From Moorella glycerini (lineage in GTDB: Bacteria; Bacillota; DSM-521; Neomoorellales; Neomoorellaceae): 64,000 bases of DNA. The notes beneath the pieces are model-generated. The model saw nothing but the letters and a program-made list of their open reading frames with translations. It was not told where the DNA came from and did no database searches. Within the stretch, counting starts at the first letter, position 1, and the number at the start of each line of letters is the position of its first letter. Location: NCBI RefSeq assembly GCF_009735625.1, contig NZ_CP046244.1, positions 1,736,001-1,800,000 on the forward strand, written 5' to 3'. The position numbers and the translations under genes are program-made. Below are positions 16,780 through 29,161 of the stretch, in pieces.

Positions 16780-19700
16780 AATCTGCACCTGCATTGGTTA
16801 CCATCCTACCTATGAGGCATTGAAACGCAAAACTCCTGCCCGAATCCGCGAGCCGGGCCGTCGTTACCATCCTACCTATGAGGCATTGAAACCACCGGGC
16901 AGGATAAAAACCTCCGGGCCTGTCCCGCCGTTACCATCCTACCTATGAGGCATTGAAACTTCAGACAAATAACCCGATGAAAATGAAAGATTTGCGTTAC
17001 CATCCTACCTATGAGGCATTGAAACCGTGACCCAGCAACGACTGCACGGCAACCAAATCCGCGTTACCATCCTACCTATGAGGCATTGAAACCAGGGCGG
17101 GCCGGGGCACCCTCGTCGCCCCGGCTAAGTTACCATCCTACCTATGAGGCATTGAAACATGACATAACGGCGCAGTAGGACTTTTATGCGCAGGTTACCA
17201 TCCTACCTATGAGGCATTGAAACCTCTCTCCCAATGCTACCGCCGAGCAAAAAGCCGTCCGTTACCATCCTACCTATGAGGCATTGAAACTGCTGATAAA
17301 TTGTGTTATTAAATTGACAGATGCGCGTTACCATCCTACCTATGAGGCATTGAAACCTGAACACCTCCGGTCAATTTAGCAATTTCCAGGTTAAGTTACC
17401 ATCCTACCTATGAGGCATTGAAACGCGGTTCGTAGTCAGGGGCCTGGAGTAATCCAGGGAAAGTTACCATCCTACCTATGAGGCATTGAAACTCAAAAGC
17501 GGATAGGAAACGCGCATATCTTTTGGGAGTTACCATCCTACCTATGAGGCATTGAAACCGGATAAACTCTCATTCAAATTAGCCAGCAGGGTCCGGTTAC
17601 CATCCTACCTATGAGGCATTGAAACCCGGAAAAACCTTCCGGGCCGGTCCGGGTAAAGATAAGTTACCATCCTACCTATGAGGCATTGAAACGCCTTTGC
17701 AAAAGCCGGGGCTATAAAGTCCCTTGCCGCGTTACCATCCTACCTATGAGGCATTGAAACTCGGTTAGCTCGACCGGAAAAGCCCCTTTATCATCCGTTA
17801 CCATCCTACCTATGAGGCATTGAAACTGAGGACCCGCCATTACAGGCCGTAGATGATAACATGTTACCATCCTACCTATGAGGCATTGAAACGCCCGACT
17901 GCACTGCGCGTATTTTGGCTACGCGCGGAGTTACCATCCTACCTATGAGGCATTGAAACTCGTTTCACATCAATGCAGGCGGCGGGTCCGGCCCGGGTTA
18001 CCATCCTACCTATGAGGCATTGAAACTTATCTAGCTTTTTTCCTGCTTATTGTATTGCTTATGTTACCATCCTACCTATGAGGCATTGAAACCGGCTTAC
18101 CGGACCGTTTTTCTCCTGGCTGACGGCGTTACCATCCTACCTATGAGGCATTGAAACATTATCCTGCTGTTTATGTTGTGGCTTATCCTTTCTCCGTTAC
18201 CATCCTACCTATGAGGCATTGAAACCTGTTGGTATTCGGCCATGGCCTGTCCCTGGGCCGGTTACCATCCTACCTATGAGGCATTGAAACGCAGAGCAAC
18301 AGCGGACCCTGCTGGCGAATTTGACGTTACCATCCTACCTATGAGGCATTGAAACGTATCCTGGCGCTGTTGTTTATCGTTATCGGCAAGGTAGTTACCA
18401 TCCTACCTATGAGGCATTGAAACTTACTACCTGCTGGTAGGGCTGGCAGGGTAGCCACGTCCGTTACCATCCTACCTATGAGGCATTGAAACTCGCTGTT
18501 TGGCTGCTTTTCCGCGACGCCCAGGAAAGTTACCATCCTACCTATGAGGCATTGAAACCCAATAACCTCGCAATTACCCCACCAATCATTATAGGGTTAC
18601 CATCCTACCTATGAGGCATTGAAACACCCATATCGCTCTCTCTAGTGCCGGATTGTAGTAAGTTACCATCCTACCTATGAGGCATTGAAACTGTCAAGGA
18701 CCATGCGGCCACCTGTAATTCCCGCCCCGTTACCATCCTACCTATGAGGCATTGAAACATGTTGCGGCCGGGATATAATCCTTTTTTCTTCCATGTTACC
18801 ATCCTACCTATGAGGCATTGAAACTCCTTTTCTTCATATGATTTGCCACCTCATTTCTACCGTTACCATCCTACCTATGAGGCATTGAAACAACTTGTCC
18901 CCGCGCCACAGTGGTACCAGAGCCTCAAGTTACCATCCTACCTATGAGGCATTGAAACCTCGGTGCCCCGGATGCCGTACGCCTCCAGCACCAAGTTACC
19001 ATCCTACCTATGAGGCATTGAAACTGCCGGAAATCCCTAAAGTTGAAACAAGGCAGGTTTGTTACCATCCTACCTATGAGGCATTGAAACATAAGGGTTA
19101 ACTGATGGACCACGTTCCCGTCCGGTTTCGTTACCATCCTACCTATGAGGCATTGAAACTTCAAATTCTTCCCTAGATAAAGTTAGGCCATGTATCCCGT
19201 TACCATCCTACCTATGAGGCATTGAAACTCCTACCCGTCAATTATATATTACCACGAATGTCACGTTACCATCCTACCTATGAGGCATTGAAACCTCGTC
19301 AACCGCACCTTGTCTAGATTAAAGGATACGGTTACCATCCTACCTATGAGGCATTGAAACATAAGGGTTAACTGATGGACCACGTTCCCGTCCGGTTTCG
19401 TTACCATCCTACCTATGAGGCATTGAAACTTCAAATTCTTCCCTAGATAAAGTTAGGCCATGTATCCCGTTACCATCCTACCTATGAGGCATTGAAACTC
19501 CTACCCGTCAATTATATATTACCACGAATGTCACGTTACCATCCTACCTATGAGGCATTGAAACTGGGAGGCGGTGCGGTGAATAAAGCTGATTTTTGCA
19601 GTTACCATCCTACCTATGAGGCATTGAAACTAATACTTGTGCCGGGCTTAATCCTTGTTCCCGGCAAGTTACCATCCTACCTATGAGGCATTGAAACGGG

Positions 19701-22700
19701 GTGGGTCTTAAAAAAGCGGTGGCCCTGGCAATTTGTTACCATCCTACCTATGAGGCATTGAAACGGATAAACTCCGGTTCGGGCCGGAAAACAATCCAGG
19801 GTTACCATCCTACCTATGAGGCATTGAAACTCGTTTAAGAAGCGAGGTGGAGGACCTGGAACGGCTTAGTTACCATCCTACCTATGAGGCATTGAAACTT
19901 CGGCACGGCGGCCCTGCTTTTAGGCCCGGTATGGCAGGTTACCATCCTACCTATGAGGCATTGAAACAGCTGCCGACCGGTACGACATACCGCAAAATCA
20001 TTGGTTACCATCCTACCTATGAGGCATTGAAACTGTATTTCAAAATATAGAACAAGTGTTCATCATTTAGTTACCATCCTACCTATGAGGCATTGAAACG
20101 TGAAGTCATTTGGCCCAGAGTTTGCGGCAACGGTGAGTTACCATCCTACCTATGAGGCATTGAAACTCCTGTCCCGGTGTTCATAAGTGCCGTCGTCCAG
20201 CCGGGTTACCATCCTACCTATGAGGCATTGAAACCTATAGCGGACCGCAGTATTACCATCCAGGACAAGGAGTTACCATCCTACCTATGAGGCATTGAAA
20301 CTGGCTCCCGGCAAAACGTAAACTTCCGGGCCGCTTCCGTTACCATCCTACCTATGAGGCATTGAAACTTATCTAGCCTTTTTCATGCTAGTGGTGCTTT
20401 TAATGGTTACCATCCTACCTATGAGGCATTGAAACCTGGTTGAGGGGACCGTCACGGTCACCCATGCCAGGTTACCATCCTACCTATGAGGCATTGAAAC
20501 CTTTCGTTTATTATTTTATCGACTAAATTTTAGTATGTTACCATCCTACCTATGAGGCATTGAAACGTCGTTATCGTTGCCTTATTTGCGGCTTACCTAG
20601 TAGTTACCATCCTACCTATGAGGCATTGAAACCCGGGCCGGGTTTCCCGGCCAAACTTCTTAAACTCCAGTTACCATCCTACCTATGAGGCATTGAAACG
20701 GAGGTGGTGAGAATGCCCCTTAAAAAGGGTAAATCGTTACCATCCTACCTATGAGGCATTGAAACTGGTATCCTCTCCAGCTTGCGGAATATTTTTGCCC
20801 TAGTTACCATCCTACCTATGAGGCATTGAAACCTCATTTATCACCCCTCCTTTTATTTTACCTTACAAAAGTTACCATCCTACCTATGAGGCATTGAAAC
20901 ATAAGACTGCTATTGCGATTAATCCAGCAATGACTAGTTACCATCCTACCTATGAGGCATTGAAACATAAATGGCTTCCGCCAGGGCCAGGGCCATCCGG
21001 TCCGTTACCATCCTACCTATGAGGCATTGAAACTAAAAGTACTCCTGGGTCTTCGTTTCTTCATCCTCAGTTACCATCCTACCTATGAGGCATTGAAACA
21101 TGATTTTTTCTCCCTCCCTCGTGGTACACTATCTGTTACCATCCTACCTATGAGGCATTGAAACCCGGAGGGGGTGTCAATGATTGGAATCGCTGTTCAA
21201 AGTTACCATCCTACCTATGAGGCATTGAAACTACATCCCTCCATATTTCGCAATATACTTTCTCGCTGGTTACCATCCTACCTATGAGGCATTGAAACTT
21301 TTTTCGTTACTTCGCCGGCAGAAAATTCCCCATTGTTACCATCCTACCTATGAGGCATTGAAACGAATACTGGCCCGCCGGGAGCCTATCCTGGCAAAAT
21401 GTTACCATCCTACCTATGAGGCATTGAAACAAGGCATCCATGCCGGTGACGACAAAATCGATATGCGTTACCATCCTACCTATGAGGCATTGAAACGCGC
21501 CCCCTGGACAGCAGCCCTACCTATAATCCGACCGTTACCATCCTACCTATGAGGCATTGAAACAGTTGTTTCGGCAAACTGGAAATGCGACCCTTGCGGG
21601 TTACCATCCTACCTATGAGGCATTGAAACCTGATATGGCGGCTACCCTGCAGCAGGCTCCATGCAGTTACCATCCTACCTATGAGGCATTGAAACACCGT
21701 CTGGACATACTCCTTCCAGCCCCCCGAAGCAGTTACCATCCTACCTATGAGGCATTGAAACACATGGTCGCTCCACAGTGCAGTTCCAGACAGGGTTTCC
21801 GTTACCATCCTACCTATGAGGCATTGAAACCAAAAACTTCTGCCTTTCAAGCTCCCGCAGGATAAGTTACCATCCTACCTATGAGGCATTGAAACGTGTA
21901 TTCGCGATACACATACACAAACCCCTGCTCAGTTACCATCCTACCTATGAGGCATTGAAACACGCCTGGGCCAGGGATGTGGCACACAAACTGTTCAGTT
22001 ACCATCCTACCTATGAGGCATTGAAACCCGTTTTTGCGGCTCTCCTTGTCTTGGTAGCCTTCTGTTACCATCCTACCTATGAGGCATTGAAACTCGGCCA
22101 CAACGCCAACTTTCACCTGGGAACCGCCAAGTTACCATCCTACCTATGAGGCATTGAAACTTCGTCAGGAAAGAAAGGCGGTGAGAACATGGCAGGGTTA
22201 CCATCCTACCTATGAGGCATTGAAACAGGATATTTGCATAGACGAGGCCAGCCAGTTTACTGAGTTACCATCCTACCTATGAGGCATTGAAACTCCGCTG
22301 TCAGCATGGGCAATGTTTCAATCAGCTTCGGTTACCATCCTACCTATGAGGCATTGAAACCGGTTCCGCAGGGCATTGTAGCGGCGCTGTATGGGGTTAC
22401 CATCCTACCTATGAGGCATTGAAACTTTTGCTTACCATGTCTTAGCCCCACCCATTGTTTTAGTTACCATCCTACCTATGAGGCATTGAAACTTTGCGGT
22501 AGCTACAGTAACAACATCCGAACTGGACAGTTACCATCCTACCTATGAGGCATTGAAACTCCTGTCAGCCAGAAGCAAAGCCGGGTTGCCGCGCCAGTTA
22601 CCATCCTACCTATGAGGCATTGAAACACGCTAAGGACGCTATTATGGCGGCGACTACTGAGGAGTTACCATCCTACCTATGAGGCATTGAAACAAGATAT

Positions 22701-25700
22701 AGACTCCTATGTACTTCTCATTGCGGAGAATGTTACCATCCTACCTATGAGGCATTGAAACTGCGAGTGGCGGCTGGAAAGAGTTTGTGCAGACAGTGTT
22801 ACCATCCTACCTATGAGGCATTGAAACAGGTTACGTAGTAGCGGTTCGCCGTCGCTCCCGCAGCCGGTTACCATCCTACCTATGAGGCATTGAAACTGGC
22901 TACAACTTGGCATTATGTCCGCAACACGTCTACGTTACCATCCTACCTATGAGGCATTGAAACTACGGAAAACCGAAATGAGCATCTCATCTGCGGTGAG
23001 TTACCATCCTACCTATGAGGCATTGAAACAGCCATACCATAGTCAACATTGAGGCTGGCTTTATGTTACCATCCTACCTATGAGGCATTGAAACTGCGGC
23101 AGGTATTAAATGAGCAGCTTGACCGTGAGCATAGTTACCATCCTACCTATGAGGCATTGAAACCCGGTGATGTAGTCGGGCGTGGTGCGGACGGCGAGCC
23201 CGTTACCATCCTACCTATGAGGCATTGAAACCCGGAGGTATGGGTATTGCTGGTGAGGCTGGAGAAGGTTACCATCCTACCTATGAGGCATTGAAACTGG
23301 TATCCCCCTACGGGGATTTCCTGAAAATGAAAAGTTACCATCCTACCTATGAGGCATTGAAACCGCCCTTTTCTGCCTCCTCCTTTCCAGCATCCTTTCG
23401 TTACCATCCTACCTATGAGGCATTGAAACTAATAAAACCCATTCTCGCGTGTTGACCGGAAGCGGCCCGTTACCATCCTACCTATGAGGCATTGAAACGT
23501 CACTTCAATGCGCAGAGGGATCATATCGTCACCTCGTTACCATCCTACCTATGAGGCATTGAAACTCCGATGCAGATCCACGCCGTCGCCATCCAACCAG
23601 GGTTACCATCCTACCTATGAGGCATTGAAACGGCCTTGCCCCATGTTTCCCGCTTCTGGGTTGACCATGTTACCATCCTACCTATGAGGCATTGAAACAT
23701 CTATAAGACATACCGAACTGGGCGATATCGCTGCGTTACCATCCTACCTATGAGGCATTGAAACTTCAGTGCCGCGGTCATGCGGTCATGAAGCTGCAAG
23801 ACGTTACCATCCTACCTATGAGGCATTGAAACATCGCCGCGGTGTCTCAACAGGGTGTGGTGCCCTGGAGTTACCATCCTACCTATGAGGCATTGAAACC
23901 CGGGTCATCGATGATCGCTACATGGGCGCCGCGGCCTGGTTACCATCCTACCTATGAGGCATTGAAACAAATCCGCCGGGCATGGGAACAGGGGAAAGCC
24001 ATTGTTACCATCCTACCTATGAGGCATTGAAACATGCGGCGAAGGTCTCCTCATCGAGGTTGAGCAACGCGTTACCATCCTACCTATGAGGCATTGAAAC
24101 ACCATCTCCAGCTCGGCGGTCAAGGCCGCCTTTTGCGTTACCATCCTACCTATGAGGCATTGAAACGACGATTGGTGATATGGGCGGAGGTGGTGGAGAT
24201 TGGTTACCATCCTACCTATGAGGCATTGAAACGACGAAGGTGCGGCGGCTGCTCTCCGGGCGGCGGAAGTTACCATCCTACCTATGAGGCATTGAAACCC
24301 GTCAATCCAGATGATGCCGTCGTTGTCTGGCCGGTGTTACCATCCTACCTATGAGGCATTGAAACCCCAGCTTCAGGCCGCTTATCTCGGCCCCCTCCCG
24401 GGTTACCATCCTACCTATGAGGCATTGAAACATGACATACTTGCCGCCCCATTCGGGAAGCACCACTAGTTACCATCCTACCTATGAGGCATTGAAACTC
24501 TTTATAACTCGCATATTTTATGCCCACATTATAGGTTACCATCCTACCTATGAGGCATTGAAACACGGGCTCCAGGGCTATAGGTATTATCCGGGCCGCC
24601 CGTTACCATCCTACCTATGAGGCATTGAAACTCGTCCCGCCCGTATCCAGGGCTACCGTATACCCTAGTTACCATCCTACCTATGAGGCATTGAAACTTG
24701 CCTGGGAATTTGTAACGCCGGTCACGCCTGCGAGTTACCATCCTACCTATGAGGCATTGAAACGGTTACTGCAATGATAAAGAAGAGTCCCTGGAACAGT
24801 TACCATCCTACCTATGAGGCATTGAAACTGCTACCGGGCAGCTGGCGCAACAGGCATCCGCTAAGTTACCATCCTACCTATGAGGCATTGAAACTACTCT
24901 TCCACTGCCTGTTGAAAGCCCAGAGCGGCCCCAGTTACCATCCTACCTATGAGGCATTGAAACTACGTCACTGCATAAAATATAATTAGCCCACGGAAGT
25001 TACCATCCTACCTATGAGGCATTGAAACGCGATATAGGCGTCTACCTCCAACCCTACTGGCCCCGTTACCATCCTACCTATGAGGCATTGAAACTCCAGG
25101 GCCTCGCTGAGAATGGCATGAAGATACGTAAGTTACCATCCTACCTATGAGGCATTGAAACACTTTGAGCCGGAGCAGCTGAATAAGGCCGCGGTTCCGT
25201 TACCATCCTACCTATGAGGCATTGAAACCCTGGATCCCAGAACAGCCCCTGATCTCCCTTATGCGGTTACCATCCTACCTATGAGGCATTGAAACGACGG
25301 CAAGAAGTCCAGGGAGCTGAACTTCGGGCGCAGTTACCATCCTACCTATGAGGCATTGAAACAAAACATCTAATCCATAAGTATAGGTTACAACAAACGG
25401 GTTACCATCCTACCTATGAGGCATTGAAACCCCGGTAGCCAGGGCGCGGCAGGACATACTACAAAAAGTTACCATCCTACCTATGAGGCATTGAAACTGC
25501 GATCCGCTTCTTCGTTGCCGAGGTTGCCGCGCCGTTACCATCCTACCTATGAGGCATTGAAACCCCCGCACCATTCGCATTTCCTTGACAGTTTGGCAAG
25601 TTACCATCCTACCTATGAGGCATTGAAACTTGGAAACCGTGCCAATCTAATTAAGTTGCAGGGCGCGTTACCATCCTACCTATGAGGCATTGAAACCCAG

Positions 25701-26959
25701 TTACATCCCAGGTCAATCTCTCCGCCTTTGCGCAGTTACCATCCTACCTATGAGGCATTGAAACAGGGTGAATGGGTGCTTGGAAGCACCGGAGTGTGGG
25801 GTTACCATCCTACCTATGAGGCATTGAAACATCAACCTCCTGCAAAATAAGTCTGACAGTTACAATCAGTTACCATCCTACCTATGAGGCATTGAAACAA
25901 GGCACCCAATTTGCCGACCAGCAGCTGGAACAAGCGTTACCATCCTACCTATGAGGCATTGAAACTTGCCACATACTCGCCAACCGTTATCACCCGGCTT
26001 CGTTACCATCCTACCTATGAGGCATTGAAACACCGTCGCTGGTAGCAATAATAGTCCCGGCCTCGTCGTTACCATCCTACCTATGAGGCATTGAAACGTC
26101 CAGGGCCTCGCTGAGAATGGCATGAAGATACGTAGTTACCATCCTACCTATGAGGCATTGAAACCTTGATGAGGTACCTGATAGCCGTCGCCAGGGTGAG
26201 TTACCATCCTACCTATGAGGCATTGAAACAAAAGTATCAAGCAGAGCTAAAGCTACCCCCCGTGAGTTACCATCCTACCTATGAGGCATTGAAACCTCCT
26301 TGCAGGCGCCGGTATTTTTTAGTACCGCCAGTTACCATCCTACCTATGAGGCATTGAAACTCACCGCAATTTCTCAAGCATATCCAAAACTGCTTTGTGT
26401 TACCATCCTACCTATGAGGCATTGAAACTCCTTCCACCGTCACCGCCTATGAATTGACCTGCACCGTTACCATCCTACCTATGAGGCATTGAAACAGGTC
26501 AAACGCCATCTCCGCCTCTATACGGTCCGAAGCGTTACCATCCTACCTATGAGGCATTGAAACTGGTTAGCACGCTCTGCGTCTGGCTGGTGAGAAAGCT
26601 CGTTACCATCCTACCTATGAGGCATTGAAACCTGTACTGCTACCCCGGCTCCTAACGACATAACCGAGTTACCATCCTACCTATGAGGCATTGAAACCTA
26701 TCCGGCAAGACCTTGCCGGCAATACTCTGCAACGTTACCATCCTACCTATGAGGCATTGAAACTGGTCTTTCTCTCCCCCACCGCGATCGGCACTGGCTC
26801 GGTTACCATCCTACCTATGAGGCATTGAAACACTAATGCTGTGCCAGTATACCTGACCGATGATAAAGTTACCATCCTACCTATGAGGCATTGAAACGAA
26901 GCTAAACCCTATGCTACCTCCTTCATCGACAGCGTTACCATCCTACCTATGAGGCATTG
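16780..26959 (+). CRISPR. CRISPR array segment 2 (153 repeats between transposon copies 1 and 2)
   Basis: It opens with a 17-nt spacer remnant (16780-16796), then 153 repeats from 16797 to a truncated last one at 26934-26959, cut after GGCATTG. Repeat-to-repeat distance stays within 65-69 bp. Repeats are practically invariant. A 3-spacer block is duplicated 270 bp apart (19061-19534), one spacer recurs with a 1-nt shift (25095 and 26098), and several pairs encode homologous peptides. The segment has no leader of its own. Short open frames here repeat SYHPTYEALK or FQCLIGRMVT and are not genes. Confidence 0.98.
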
Positions 26960-27289
26960 TGTCATTTAGCACATTAAATTAACCACCGTTTTTCAAATTA
27001 AAGTAACTCACGCCGCCGGCACAAACTGCAAGATTATCAAATTACAGCACCCCAAATTCTCAGGAATTGCACATTAGCACAATAAAATCCCCAAAGAAAA
27101 AAGCCGCTCAACGCGGCCTAAAAAGAAGGGGCCTTGAACCGTTCCGCCAATTTTTTATCAAGGGCAGCCAGGCGTTTTCTCTGGAAATCAAATCCTTGTT
27201 CCAGTTGCAACTGGCAAATAAAGCTGGTACGTGTCAAGATGTAGTAGGCAAAAAGAGACCTCACATAAAAATCCCATATATATCCAACA

Positions 27290-27414
27290 CCTTTTCCGGC
27301 TCCGGAGTATTGTGCAGTAATTCTCTGCGCCTGTCAAGGTTAAAGCCTGCGGCCGCCTACGGCGACCTTGACAGGCTTCGCGAATTACTGCCTGCTCTAA
27401 TTAAGCCGGAAAAG
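27290..27414 (-). other. Nested palindrome downstream of the ISLre2 transposase
   Basis: The outer arms CCTTTTCCGGCT (27290) and AGCCGGAAAAGG (to 27414) enclose inner arms AGTAATTC...GCCTGTCAAGGT and ACCTTGACAGGC...GAATTACT. The transposase stop lies immediately beside it. The transcript could fold into a long hairpin, acting as a terminator or barrier, or the DNA could form a cruciform near the IS end. Confidence 0.6.
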
Positions 27415-27417
27415 GGG

Positions 27418-28848
27418 TTAGAATATAGCTCCACTAATTCTTGTTAGTTGCCTCAAGGTATATTTAACCCAATCTGTTCCCGCCTCAGGGCCAACAAGGG
27501 CTGGTACTCTCTTCCTTAACCATGCTTCTACGTCTTCTTTAACTATCTTCTTTTCTTTTATTACTTTAACGGGATTCTTTTCTACTTGTGGCATCTTCTT
27601 TTCTAGCCATGCGGCTAATTCTCCATTGGCTTTGAGCATAAGTAATGCTACCATGGCCGTTGCTCCTGCTTCGCTCCAGCTCATTCCCCTCTTTTTCATG
27701 CGAATGGCTATTTTTTTGTCTACTGTTGTTTCGGCTACGCCCATCCCGTATAACTTTAGCCCTTCCAGTTGTCGTGGTAACCGCAAGCGGTAATCTAACA
27801 GGTTATCGCGATATCTTTGACAGTAGTCATATACTTTTTGGCGTTGTTGCTTGTTTTTGCGGTTCGGTGCTTCTTCTATGAGTGCTTCCATGGTGTCCAA
27901 AAAGACCTGCTCTTGACCTTTGGCTAAAATCTCCATTAATCCTCGCGCTGTTTCGTTCCCATAAGCCTGCCTTATATCCCGGTGGAGGTGGTAGCGGTCC
28001 AATTGTACAATGGCTCCTGGTAACTGTTCTTTGGCTGTCTTCTGGATCCAGCTGGCTCCGTCGCCATTGACCACATATATTGTTTTTTCGTCTATCTCGT
28101 AGTACCTGGCTATTTCCGTGGTGAGGGCTTCCCAAAATTGTTCTCCATCTTCATAGATGCCCATTACTACCCGCGGGTTCTTGAGATGCCGGGCATTCCC
28201 TTTTTCTATCCACCCTTCGTATACTATTCCTACTTTTACTTCTATCCGCTCTTGCTTGCTCCTTTGCAGGGGAATCATTATGCCATCGGCTTCGATAAAT
28301 AGTGCCGGTACTTTTTTCTTTTTGCCTTGGGGCTCTTCCCCGCTCACGAATAGCTTGTTGCGCAGGGCTTCTTGCAGTCCTTTTTGTTCCAGTCCATTTC
28401 GTTTTACTTCGCTATGGATGGTCATATGGCTTAATTGGCCCATCCCTGCTTCGGCCATTATTTCCGCTGCCTGCCTGAAGGGTAACCGGGTTGCCAGCGA
28501 TACGGCTAATTTGAGCAGTCTTCCTGTCAGGCGCTTTCCTTGGCGTAAGTTCAGGGCTTCGTCTAACAGAAACCTTCCCTCGCCTCTTTTCTTTTTGCGC
28601 GTCGCTTTGACATATAGTCGGCGCTTAAAGGTTATATCCCCGTACAGGCAGGTGATTGTGCGGTAGCGGAAGCCAGCTATCCTATATCTCTTGGGTTTTG
28701 CTGGCATAAGGGCATCATCCAGGGCTTCCAGTACGGCTACCAATAATCGCCTGGCTATTTGCAGGATAACTTCTTCTAGAGTGTTGAAATTCTCGATACC
28801 ATCTAATAAACTAAAGATGGTAGCGGTACTGGTATTACCGTTTACCAT
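27418..28848 (-). CDS. ISLre2-family transposase (UPF0236)
   Basis: The 476-aa protein matches the ISLre2/UPF0236 type. It has an N-terminal region with YRTITCLYGDITFKRRLY, then a DDE core with FIEADGIMIPLQR, VVNGDGASWIQKTAKE and QLDRYHLHRDIRQAYG, and a C-terminal helical part with MKKRGMSWSEAGATAMVALL. Length is normal and the frame intact. The start is the ATG at 28848, preceded by AAAAGGAGTGAGGTC. It is transcribed in the same direction as the host transposon. Confidence 0.92.
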   Translation of the reverse strand: MVNGNTSTATIFSLLDGIENFNTLEEVILQIARRLLVAVLEALDDALMPAKPKRYRIAGFRYRTITCLYGDITFKRRLYVKATRKKKRGEGRFLLDEALNLRQGKRLTGRLLKLAVSLATRLPFRQAAEIMAEAGMGQLSHMTIHSEVKRNGLEQKGLQEALRNKLFVSGEEPQGKKKKVPALFIEADGIMIPLQRSKQERIEVKVGIVYEGWIEKGNARHLKNPRVVMGIYEDGEQFWEALTTEIARYYEIDEKTIYVVNGDGASWIQKTAKEQLPGAIVQLDRYHLHRDIRQAYGNETARGLMEILAKGQEQVFLDTMEALIEEAPNRKNKQQRQKVYDYCQRYRDNLLDYRLRLPRQLEGLKLYGMGVAETTVDKKIAIRMKKRGMSWSEAGATAMVALLMLKANGELAAWLEKKMPQVEKNPVKVIKEKKIVKEDVEAWLRKRVPALVGPEAGTDWVKYTLRQLTRISGAIF

Positions 28849-29161
28849 AAAGAGACCTCACTCCTTTTACGGTGTTTTTCTTCTTGTGAGGTCTCTTTTC
28901 TCTTTTTTGCTCCTTTTTCCTCCTGCCTACTGTAATTTTACACTAACATAAAGCTGTAATAATGGGGTTCCTCGCGGGCGGTATAGAAAGACTCCAGGTA
29001 TTTTAGCAATTCAGCGTAAAGGTCGCGGGCGAAATCCAATACCGGGCGTTCCAATTCCTCACCGTAGGACCCAAAAGTATTCGCCCAGAGGACGAAAGCC
29101 AGGATCTCCAGGAGACTTTCCACGTCTCTGGGGGAAGCAAGCTTAAGCATAGCCACCACCC

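Larger units (their letters stand above)
27227..28947 (-). mobile_element. ISLre2-family element nested in transposon copy 2
   Basis: Its 1,721 bp are flanked by the 9-bp duplication ATAAAGCTG (27218-27226 and 28948-28956), the length expected of ISLre2. Imperfect inverted ends run GTACGTGTCAAGATG... and GTTAGTGTAAAATTAC..., both leading into AGTAGGC. It interrupts the 103-aa gene of the transposon after codon 69. Confidence 0.93.
27122..29159 (-). pseudogene. Transposon 103-aa gene, split by ISLre2 (copy 2)
   Basis: The N-terminal 69 codons (29159 to about 28950) match copies 1 and 3 up to REEPHYYSF, then run into the IS and stop after MLV. The remaining 3' part lies at 27122-27226 beyond the IS. 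Copies 1 and 3 keep the whole gene, so any essential role could be supplied by them. Confidence 0.85.

Noticed and set aside
17626-17662. A third spacer related to the TGPEV pair
   Set aside because: It shares CTTCCGGGCC with the pair, but the reading frames do not give the same peptide, so homology is not supported.
20235-20271. TTACCATCC inside a spacer as a cryptic repeat
   Set aside because: Only nine bases match the repeat and the spacer has normal length, so it is probably a coincidence.
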